The position numbers and the translations under genes were made by a program. Below are positions 1 to 8,121 of a stretch of DNA of 64,000 nucleotides, in pieces. The stretch is from Schizochytrium sp. TIO01 (lineage: Eukaryota; Sar; Bigyra; Thraustochytrida; Thraustochytriidae). A model generated the notes under the pieces. It saw only the letters and a list, made by a program, of their open reading frames with translations, had not been told where the DNA came from and searched no databases. Within the stretch, counting starts at the first letter, position 1, and each line of letters opens with the position of its first letter. The stretch lies in contig SMSO01000032.1 in NCBI GenBank assembly GCA_004764695.1, positions 8,514,668 to 8,578,667 on the forward strand, read 5' to 3'.

Positions 1-1111
1 GCAGCATTCTTACGCATAAATAGGCCTTGAAGAGAAAAGAATCGTCTAGATCTAGGGGTAATCTGAAAGTGTCACGAGAATCAGATGGATTTTCTTGGTT
101 TTTTTTTTTAAGATATTGTTGGACTTTCTGTACAATGTCTTTTTTTTTCTGCACCTGATCGATCAATCGATAGAAAACTTCGAAAGCAGGTGGTTCACCT
201 CGGGTCATTTCGCCGGAATTTTTAGGAATGCCTCCAAATTGAATCCAGCGAGAGATCTCACCGTGCCTGTATTCTGTGGACAATCCCAAAAGCTTATCTA
301 AGTGTCTAAGAACATCTTTTTGAAAATAATTAAGCACCTTCTTCTTCTTCTTCTTCTTCCCCCCATTATTATCATTCTTCTTCTTCCCCCCATTATTATC
401 ATTTTTTTTTTTTTCCAACGGTTTGTCCATTTTTTCCAACATGTCTTTCAAGACTTCAGAAAGATTTTGACCCTCAAACGATTGCCAATGTGTCTCATCA
501 TTGAAGATAAGGCGAAAAACCACACGCTGTAAACATCTCTTTGTTTCTTCGGAAATATTTGTATCAGTGACCTTTCTGTTTTGTTGAATGTTTTCCAGTG
601 GATTGCTTAGAATGCTCCCCAAAATTCTAGTTGCCTTTGTTCGAGCTACAAATTGACTAGAATTTTGAACGAGAACTTCATCTCTCAAATCAACCAGGAA
701 TTCGGTGATCTTTTGAATGTCGTCTCCACTATATGGACGATTATCGTATGTAATTTGCTTCCGGGCGTGAAAATTCTGTTGTTCTCCTTGTTGTGGCCCT
801 TCTGGTCCTTGTGGAGGAGAAGAAGATATTGTGTTGACGTCAACCTCTCTCTGCGAAGCACCAATTCCCCCAAAGTTACTATCTGTAGAAGCTTGAGAGC
901 TTTGACCTCTGGAGGTAGTAGAACTTAATGGAGATTCACGAAGCAGCGGGCTATCTGTCATAGTGTGAATATTTTGTGAATCTTCACTGTCTTCTTGTGG
1001 ATGATTTCCTAAATCATCATCTCGATGAGGTAACGATGGGTAATTTATATAAGGAACCTCCGACTCAAACTCCTCCTCGGTACATTCGATTAGATCATCT
1101 AATTCACTCAT
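1..1111 (-). CDS. Partial gene, N-terminal 370 residues of a paralogue of the 3542-7357 protein (C-terminus beyond left edge)
   Basis: Reading the minus strand from the ATG at 1111-1109 gives 370 codons with no stop up to the window edge, so the gene is cut off at its 3' side. Residues 1-130 are acidic, Ser/Gln-rich and probably disordered, starting MSELDDLIEC. Residues about 190-345 can be aligned by eye with the gene at 3542-7357: CLQRVVF matches its YVRRIVF, and ISRWIQFGG matches its LKSWLKYGG, followed by a similar Lys-rich helix. Between these two blocks the protein carries a Lys/Asn/Asp/Gly-rich insert that the neighbour lacks. Function is unknown. By homology it may continue into the HAWK/WID and TPR domains seen in the neighbour, but that part is outside the window. 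The continuous open frame and the homology make a real gene likely. Confidence 0.72.
   Translation of the reverse strand, partial: MSELDDLIECTEEEFESEVPYINYPSLPHRDDDLGNHPQEDSEDSQNIHTMTDSPLLRESPLSSTTSRGQSSQASTDSNFGGIGASQREVDVNTISSSPPQGPEGPQQGEQQNFHARKQITYDNRPYSGDDIQKITEFLVDLRDEVLVQNSSQFVARTKATRILGSILSNPLENIQQNRKVTDTNISEETKRCLQRVVFRLIFNDETHWQSFEGQNLSEVLKDMLEKMDKPLEKKKNDNNGGKKKNDNNGGKKKKKKKVLNYFQKDVLRHLDKLLGLSTEYRHGEISRWIQFGGIPKNSGEMTRGEPPAFEVFYRLIDQVQKKKDIVQKVQQYLKKKNQENPSDSRDTFRLPLDLDDSFLFKAYLCVRML
337..412 (-). repeat. In-frame 27-bp tandem repeat plus (AAG)n inside the left-edge gene
   Basis: On the minus strand a unit encoding KKKNDNNGG occurs twice and runs into seven Lys codons (AAG)n. 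On the plus strand this appears as CTT/CTTC runs, ATTATTATC and C6 runs. The insert keeps the reading frame and sits between the two blocks conserved with the paralogue at 3542-7357, so it looks like a lineage-specific microsatellite expansion in a loop. Confidence 0.8.
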
Positions 1112-3541
1112 CGTTCTTGTCTAAATGCACCACTTTGCAGAATGCAAAATGTCAAAATCAGCCAACGAAGCCTATTCAAGTGTGAAAATGAGCTTGTCAC
1201 TTTCAACCAGAAGCTAAAACGGAGCTGTTCTTCACACTTCTTCGAGCGTACGCTCCCGTGGGCGGCGCCACTTCTGGAACTGCTGATTCGCGATGATACA
1301 AGTCGTACAGCCACGCCTCAGCTGTCTGAAAAGGTTTTGCAAGCTGTAGCAAACTGAGCCAGCGGCGAAGATATCTGTTTATATTTGGTTGGCAATAACG
1401 ATACGTGGCAGAAAGTAGATATTAATAAGATAAATCCGTTAGAGGATATTCTGCATAGTCCAGATCACCTCTCCTACTTCTTCGCATTGTGCGGACTGCC
1501 ACCCAGCCTATGAATAGATGTTTCCAGTTTCATCCTCAATCTCTAGATCTTCATACTCATCAATAGGCATGCCAATATTCTCCTCCGTCATCATGATTTC
1601 CTCAGGATTAACTTCTGCAAGCCATCAACCGGAGACCCAGATTGAATAAACTCAGCCCAACGCTCTTGTAATATCGATCCACCTTTAAGATATACCCCTT
1701 TTTCTCGGTACGGCGTGTACCAAACCGGGGAGACTACGCAAAGTTTTTCAAGTTAGCGGATTTGGCTGGCCTGCCTACACTCTCTGTCAGAGGCTACTAC
1801 TACCAGTCCTTTCACCTGGCCAAAGACTCAAGTCGAAGCGTGTTACTTGAGTCTGCCATGCTGTCTTGCGATTCAAACGGAAAAGCTTGCTGTTAGAACG
1901 ATATAGATTGGAGTTGGAACGTTCCGGGGCATTGTTCTGTTTGTTCTGTATCACCCGCCCTTCCCTCATGGGCAAATACGGAATTGCGTCACTATTCCTA
2001 TAGGGATTTCATTCATTTCATCCTTTAGTCTCAGGCTAGTTTCGTTCAAGTTATATGTCAAAGAACTCATTGGATAAATTTGGTTCAATTAAAAATTTCA
2101 TGGGCAACTATCGCAGCTTGGTAGGTAGAGAGATGAAGGAACATAATAGTTAGGATTAGCATTCTGAAACTGCTGACAAAGACTGTTGATTTAGTCCAGG
2201 CTTTGGCTTTATGCACGTCATACTGAAGGTGTTCTTGTAGATACACAGCTTCGTACATACTTAGCTGCGATACGTTAACAGTTTCATTTATAGAACTTCT
2301 AGATCAACTTGAGAGTTAGTCATTTGGATGATGGATACTCAATCATTCCAAATGCTATCTCATCTTCCTCACTCTTTGTGCGAGCATTGCTACTGACGCT
2401 GGTTAGGCTACTCGAACCAAAAACCTTAAATGTTGTTAAAATTGTGTTGTATTCATATCAGCTGAAACGCAGAAATTATGTGGATAATATGCCAATCATT
2501 GTATAATCAGTTGGTTCAAAAATTTGCAGATAATTTCATTGATTTGGGGAAACATATTATATGTGGACCTCTTGGGATACTGTTAGTTGTCGAGTGTCTC
2601 AGATCTTGAAGCCTTCCTGATGTTCGCACTTCGACAATCACTTCGATCTACTTGGTTTCTTGAACTGAGGGAAAAGACCACTCAGCGTTAACCATAGAAA
2701 ACATCGCTGCTCATAGTCCCTTCACCCATATTTCATACCTCGCATTGTTTCGGTTGTTAATGCGCGGCAGCGCGTCGTCTTGGAAGGGTTTGCAAAACTG
2801 CTAGTGGCCATCTGGTATTATCTACTGCATGGTTTTACATATCTAGCTAGGAGTAGAGGTACAACTTTGCCATGTTCTCCGCTCCCCACTAATAGTTCTC
2901 CGCACCCCACTAATAGTTCTCTGCCCTGCGAATGGTTCGCCGCTCCTGCGAGTTCCTTTTCCAGCTTATGTCAGCATTGAAAAAGAGCTAGTTTTCTTTC
3001 TTCTCTTATGGTGAGATGCCCAACCTCAACACTGAGAGGTGTATTGTGTACACTTGGGGTAAAAACTCAAGCACATTTATGCTCCTAAGTTTGTGCAGAT
3101 TTTGCACATTAGAGGTAGGTTAAGAGATTTCCTTAACCAAAGCTTACCTAGTTATGTGTAGTATGGTAGTCATAAAAGAACGGATTTATAGGAAGAACCT
3201 GTATCGTATTTCTATTTCCTCTCAAATGATAGAGCCTTGAAAAGATAATCGTAATACCTCTACTACGTAGGCGAATTTGTCTAAACTGTCAAGCACAAAG
3301 CTTTATTTCTGCAGAAGTGGAAACGGGAGCTAGTTTGCTTTGAATGAAAGCGTGCTGAGAGGTTTTTCAGCAGAACCTCTGTTCAGTTTTCGTGGCTCCA
3401 AGAACAGAGGGAAGGGACCTGCACTTTCTACTCGTCAATCTTCGTTCACAGCTGCCTGCGTAGAAGTGAGGTTGAGAGGACATCTTTTCAACGATTACTT
3501 ACGCCTTGAAGACTCGTCTCAGTCCTGCGCATATTTGTCCA
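1112..3541. other. Head-to-head intergenic region between the two paralogues, with tandem repeat and possible relic coding
   Basis: About 2.4 kb separates two divergently oriented start codons and must hold both promoters. I recognise no core promoter element. A 21-bp unit (GTTCTCCGC followed by a C-rich and CTAATA part) is repeated two to three times at about 2874-2934. Several short coding-like stretches lie on the minus strand between about 1508 and 2420 and are listed separately. The remainder shows nothing I can assign. Confidence 0.5.
1508..2420 (-). pseudogene. Possible decayed gene relic, family not recognised
   Basis: Several minus-strand stretches read like protein but are broken by stops and frame changes. 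One near 2420-2325 is Ser/Glu-rich and ends in a stop. One at about 2250-2090 encodes a 57-residue piece with a hydrophobic helix (MLILTIMFLHL). A 62-codon open piece spans 1975-1787. Pieces at about 1720-1510 read GGSILQERWAEF and then, in another frame, an acidic end IDEYEDLEIEDE closing with TAG at 1510-1508. No single frame joins them and no GT-AG introns clearly rescue the gene. Open stretches of this length also arise by chance here, so this is tentative. It could alternatively be a multi-exon gene or chance reading. Confidence 0.22.
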
Positions 3542-6500
3542 ATGGGCGACAACAACACCCAGCAGAATGAGAACTCTTCTTATGGAGACGAGCTCAATTT
3601 TTCTGAAGAGATAATTAATGATGTTTTTCCTGATCCTAAGGTGCGTAACAAGCTCGGTTTGGCGAAGGCTGACCAAGAGACCAATCATAAGAACGACCAA
3701 GGCCCATCAGCAACCCAGCAGCAAAATCCACCGGCCCAACATGCACCTAAGTCTAGCAACACTATGGTAGATGATGATTCCCAGACTTTCGCCTCAGTCA
3801 GTAGCGGTGGTGATCAACAAATTGCGGACAATAGGCAACCGAGTGAAAATGAGCGCAGCGGTTTTAAGACAAACGATATTCCGAATCGTTCATGTGAACT
3901 ACAGGGCGATGCACTTTCTTTATCACCCGAACCAGACTTGAGTAATCAAGTGAACTTGACGTCATGTTCGCTAAACTCATGGCAACCAGGCCGTTTTACG
4001 CACATTTTCCCCATTTTAGTAGTGAATCAGATGTACTTTTTAAACTCACAGTCAAACAATGGGAGAAATTCCGCAGCCTCACTACTTGGTCATCACATGT
4101 ATGTTCCACTGAAAACTATCAATGGTGAAGAAATGTTACCTGTTGACACAAGGGAAGGGAAAAATCAGTTAAAACAATACGTCCGTCGAATTGTATTTCC
4201 ATTCGATGATTCATATCCAAAATGGACGGATCTTTCCTTTAAGGCCTTTGTGAAGATTTTGAAGTCTTGCAAGAAGGTTAACTTGCTTCAAAAATCTATC
4301 GTGGAGTGTCTTATGGAGCTGTTGGAGGAAGCAGATGAAGAAACGCAACAATCAAAGCTAAAGTCATGGCTTAAATATGGTGGCACAAAGATTGACAGCT
4401 GTCAAGACCTGAAACGTGGAGAAGTTTACATTTACGAGAGCCTTGCAAAAATTATTGAGCATGCGCAACAGGTCACAGAGAGGGAAGAGATGGAAAAGGT
4501 TCGAAAGGTATTGAAAGAGAACAAATGCGAACTCAATAATAAAGAAGCTATAGCGCAATGTCTCAGTTATAGCCTAGTGAGTCGATCCAGTACACTCGGG
4601 TTCTTAAAGCTTGCAAACATACTTGTTCATTTTTCCGGGGAGCAACACAAAAAATTCAACCAATGGTGTGCGGCGTTGCTATTTCCAGATAAGATGGACC
4701 AGGATGAAAAAAAAAGTCTCAGAAAAGAACTTTTACGAATCAAGTCGCTGGACTCTTCACAGAATCCAGGTAATGGAAAGGGCCCCGGCAATGAAAGTAG
4801 AACTTCCAAGGGAAAGCGTCAACACAACGAATCTACGGATAACCCGCAAACAGAAAAGAAACCTTGTCACAGATCTCATCTTATTTTGAGCCAGTTCATA
4901 CTGCAACTCCTTCATGGTGCGGGTCTCATGTTTCGGAACACGCTTGAATTTGCCTACTCCCGATGTTTTCAGATTTTGCAATCCTCATTTGTATCTTTCA
5001 AAGAGAGATATTCAAGAAGCTTGCCTCTAAATGAGCAGCCATTTGATGTTTTAGATCAGAAATCTGATCAAGATTCTCCTGAAGACGCCTGTGGAGTAAG
5101 CATCCATTTTCTTACCCTATACTACCGCTACGTGCATCAAAAGGCAGAAAGGGATTCAGGTGAAGATCTGGATCTTAATTCATTGAATATGTACAAGATT
5201 GTCAATCACATTCTCCCACAAAATAGCGTGGTGACTACAGGCGGGCAGGGTAGTAAATCTGTACGAGATGATTGGTCAATATGCTATCATACAATGAGTT
5301 CAGAGAGTGAGAGTTATAACTGTGCTCAGAGCCTAGTATCCTTGCTCCGTTCTGGATCTGAAAAAGGCGAACAGCTCAAATGTGAACTTCTTGCTCTAGC
5401 TACTACTGCGTCCGAAAAAGACTTTCAAAGTTGGTTTAGAACTCCTTCGCGATATGTATGTTATGCTTGGAAATTACCATTTGTCCAGTTTGTGGATGCT
5501 ATTCGGTCGACCTTCTTGCGGTCTAATTCATTTGCTGATGATGAGTATCTTTGGATCGACGCATTCGCACTGCCTCAAGCAAATGTCAAGAACTTACATA
5601 TCAAGAATGATCCATTAGACAACACGCCTAAAAGAGTATGGAGTCAGCAATTGAAGAGAAACATTAACCGTGCTACGAAAGGATTGTTGATCATTGCAAA
5701 TGAATGGAACGCACCTAATGTTTTAAGCCGCTCGTGGTGCTGGCTTGAAATATCCTTCGCACTGAGCCTGAACAAGGCATTGCAGCTTGCACTGACTAAC
5801 AAAGAGTTCAAGAAGCTTGAGGAAGTAAGTGAGGAATACCTTTCTCAGACGTATTCTGAGGACAACATGTTGGCGAAGGTTGACGAAACAATTAAGAAAA
5901 TGTCATTTGAAGAAAGTGAGTGCAGTGAACCAGAAGATCAAGCACTTATTCAGGAACTTTTCCTGAGCAGTGAAAATAGTTCACACGTGCAGGGTCAAAT
6001 TAGGAGCTCTTTTGTTGAGTTGTTGCTCAAACCTGCTGAGAAACGCATTCAAAATCACAAAGGAGGTATTAATCCAACAGAATTCATCAACAAGGTCAGA
6101 CCTTACCTGACAATCGAAAACCTTGCTGATGCGACGTTGAAAACAGCCGCATGCTTCACAATCAGTGGTTCAAGTGAGGGGATAGCTCTCATTGATGGGG
6201 TTGTTGCTGAACTTCGAGAGCAAATTACGAACTTGCCAACTTTAAATAAGCGCCGACAAAATCTTGAGATCAAGTTAGCAAGGCTTTTGAGTAGTCAGGG
6301 GCGAATGTATGGTGATCAATTCTGTAACGAAACTGTTCCAAATGCACTTCGGTGTCATGAGGAAGCGTACAATATCATGAAACGCAACGATTGTAGAGCG
6401 TTGTATCTGGTAGAGTACTTCTGGGCTAGAGTGCTTGTCAATCATCACTATAATTTATTCAACAAAAATAATCATAGCCCACGAGACAAAGTGTCAGACC

Positions 6501-7357
6501 TAAAAAAAGCGGAAGAACTTCTGGACAGTTCCTCCAAGTATTTGCAGAACAATGAGCCTTCCAATGGCACTTTAGGAGCGATACATGTGCACCAAGCGAA
6601 AATCATGGATATTAAATCTGCGCCTCATTCTGAGGTTCTAGAGAAATTTGAACGAGCGCTTGATATACAAACTGCCATCTATGGTCCTAGAGACATGCGT
6701 TGTGCTATGACAGTTAGGTGTTTGGGAATGAGCCATGCATATCGTGGTAGTTTCTCACGTGCTCTTGGGTACTGGTGCCATACATTTGATCGGCTGCGTG
6801 AAGGATCAGAGGCTCGTTCATTTTCAGCAGAGCAGCTACTCTGGCTGCTTGAGTTTATCATGAACGGCTTCAAAAAATGGAGAGAAAGCAATGAATTAAA
6901 GCTAATATATGGAGAGCAAGAGTTGGACTTTATTCGCACTCGAGGAGAGCCAACACTGCGCCACATTTTGCAAGTATCAGACAGGAAGGTTCTTGATGCA
7001 CATAAAGATTTGGTCACTAGGCTATTACGGTGGGTGCAGAGAAAATTGCGGAGGACAGTGGTTTGTGTGACGGATATCACTATAGCACATCAAATTAAGG
7101 AGGATTTATCCAACGAACATTGCTCTGATGTTGATATTGCCTTGAAAGACGCAGATGTGAAGAGCATTCTCCAAAAGAAAATCGTTGCTGTTGTAATTTA
7201 TGACAAGGATTTCTGGAAGCAGAGTGATATCAAGAGGCTCTGGGGGGAGACATTTCAAAACGAAAAACCCCATTTTATACACTGGCGTGATTATGAACTC
7301 TTGAATGATGAGACCCTAATCTCGGAACTGGCTACTGCAGTCCAAAATGCTCATTGA
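3542..7357 (+). CDS. Large HAWK/WID-domain protein with TPR repeats and a TIR-like C-terminus
   Basis: Single-exon gene of 1271 residues from the MGDNNTQQ start at 3542. An in-frame ATG at 3506 would add 12 residues. Residues 1-160 are Gln/Asn/Ser-rich and probably disordered. Residues about 205-330 match the left-edge gene. Residues about 636-760 carry a recurring protist module: YVCYAWKLPF, then WIDAFALPQ, then SRSWCWLEISFAL. Family knowledge: this resembles the HAWKYPF...WIDIFSVNQ...TRAWCLWEI pattern found in many protist proteins, often next to TPRs. Residues about 886-1120 are helical. The piece at about 1033-1078 (EKFERALDIQTAIYG) resembles kinesin-light-chain-type TPRs. The last ~100 residues alternate strand and helix (VVCVTDI, AVVIYDKDFW) and could be a TIR-like or Rossmann fold; this is inference. 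No P-loop or transmembrane helix is obvious. A signalling or scaffold role is likely, but the ligand and reaction are unknown. The stop is TGA. Confidence 0.88.
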   Translation: MGDNNTQQNENSSYGDELNFSEEIINDVFPDPKVRNKLGLAKADQETNHKNDQGPSATQQQNPPAQHAPKSSNTMVDDDSQTFASVSSGGDQQIADNRQPSENERSGFKTNDIPNRSCELQGDALSLSPEPDLSNQVNLTSCSLNSWQPGRFTHIFPILVVNQMYFLNSQSNNGRNSAASLLGHHMYVPLKTINGEEMLPVDTREGKNQLKQYVRRIVFPFDDSYPKWTDLSFKAFVKILKSCKKVNLLQKSIVECLMELLEEADEETQQSKLKSWLKYGGTKIDSCQDLKRGEVYIYESLAKIIEHAQQVTEREEMEKVRKVLKENKCELNNKEAIAQCLSYSLVSRSSTLGFLKLANILVHFSGEQHKKFNQWCAALLFPDKMDQDEKKSLRKELLRIKSLDSSQNPGNGKGPGNESRTSKGKRQHNESTDNPQTEKKPCHRSHLILSQFILQLLHGAGLMFRNTLEFAYSRCFQILQSSFVSFKERYSRSLPLNEQPFDVLDQKSDQDSPEDACGVSIHFLTLYYRYVHQKAERDSGEDLDLNSLNMYKIVNHILPQNSVVTTGGQGSKSVRDDWSICYHTMSSESESYNCAQSLVSLLRSGSEKGEQLKCELLALATTASEKDFQSWFRTPSRYVCYAWKLPFVQFVDAIRSTFLRSNSFADDEYLWIDAFALPQANVKNLHIKNDPLDNTPKRVWSQQLKRNINRATKGLLIIANEWNAPNVLSRSWCWLEISFALSLNKALQLALTNKEFKKLEEVSEEYLSQTYSEDNMLAKVDETIKKMSFEESECSEPEDQALIQELFLSSENSSHVQGQIRSSFVELLLKPAEKRIQNHKGGINPTEFINKVRPYLTIENLADATLKTAACFTISGSSEGIALIDGVVAELREQITNLPTLNKRRQNLEIKLARLLSSQGRMYGDQFCNETVPNALRCHEEAYNIMKRNDCRALYLVEYFWARVLVNHHYNLFNKNNHSPRDKVSDLKKAEELLDSSSKYLQNNEPSNGTLGAIHVHQAKIMDIKSAPHSEVLEKFERALDIQTAIYGPRDMRCAMTVRCLGMSHAYRGSFSRALGYWCHTFDRLREGSEARSFSAEQLLWLLEFIMNGFKKWRESNELKLIYGEQELDFIRTRGEPTLRHILQVSDRKVLDAHKDLVTRLLRWVQRKLRRTVVCVTDITIAHQIKEDLSNEHCSDVDIALKDADVKSILQKKIVAVVIYDKDFWKQSDIKRLWGETFQNEKPHFIHWRDYELLNDETLISELATAVQNAH

Positions 7358-7705
7358 TCAGCCAACGCATAACTGCTATCATCATGATTCTGCACTTTGA
7401 AGAGATCTTTTTGAAACTCTCTAGAGTAAGCCAATATTATGCCAACTTTCTTTTTCTGTCTTTCTTTACAACGTTTTAATTCCAGGCGTCTTCTCAAAAC
7501 TATTCAATGTAATCTAGCTGACTGTTCACCCTAAACCGCTGATGTTCTCTCCTTGATATAATTCAAAAGAAGCTTAGAAAGGTACTATACTTTACCAAGT
7601 AAATTTTCACGCGAAGGTTATGCGTAAGCTTTGCTTGCGACCTGGTGATTGATTCTTTCTTCTTCTGTAATAGAAATGTGAACTTGAGAGGGAGAGAGAG
7701 AGAGA
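7358..7705. other. Intergenic, 3' flank of the HAWK/WID gene
   Basis: About 350 bases after the TGA stop. It is AT-rich with short pyrimidine runs and ends in a short (GA)n run at about 7690-7705, just before the dispersed repeat copy begins. I see no gene and no clear polyadenylation motif. Confidence 0.6.
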
Positions 7706-8121
7706 TGCTAAAAGATGATTCTAGTCAGCCTGAGGTTGACTGTAAAGATGAAGGTAAGAGTCTTGATGAAGATTTTAAAAAGGTTGATTTTAAGAGTTTG
7801 CTGTCCTGGACATGAGTCCCAGGGCAGATTGATTCATGTAGTAATTATGGAGGCTTAGACATTCTTGAACGCTATTAGAGGTGCATGATGGGATTAGGTT
7901 AATTCAACCTCTTCAACCATTGATTCAGGTTAAGCCATACTTGGAGCTAGCTAATGTGTAGTCACACTTTTGGTTATTGACTCTAGCAGCTGCATGAGCC
8001 TAGCTGCCTACTTCTTCTCTGCTGTCCTACGTCTGCGAGGGTTTTGCAAAGGGATGCCAAGAACTCTAGGAATGTCTGTCCAGTAGTTCCTTCGATTGGA
8101 GATCTCGGCAAGAGAGGGTAA
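7706..8121 (+). repeat. Dispersed degenerate repeat, copy A
   Basis: This segment can be aligned by eye along most of its length with 59107-59545, in the same orientation. Shared anchors are AAAGATGATTCT, then TGAGGTT, then AAAGATGAAGG, then GCTGTCC-TGGA, and at the far end CCA(A/G)GAACTCT...TCCA(C/G)TAG...GAGAT(C/T)TC(A/G)GCAA. In copy A the plus-strand frame is broken by stops, but a short run in the first ~35 codons (KDDS..EV..KDEG) is shared with copy B. On the minus strand about 40 codons at the far end are open and finish with an Arg/Lys-rich tail and TAG. It may be a relic of a coding or mobile sequence; the family is not identified. Confidence 0.65.

Noticed and set aside
6679-7080. 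133-codon minus ORF within the HAWK/WID gene
   Set aside because: Shadow of the real plus-strand gene; no independent support.
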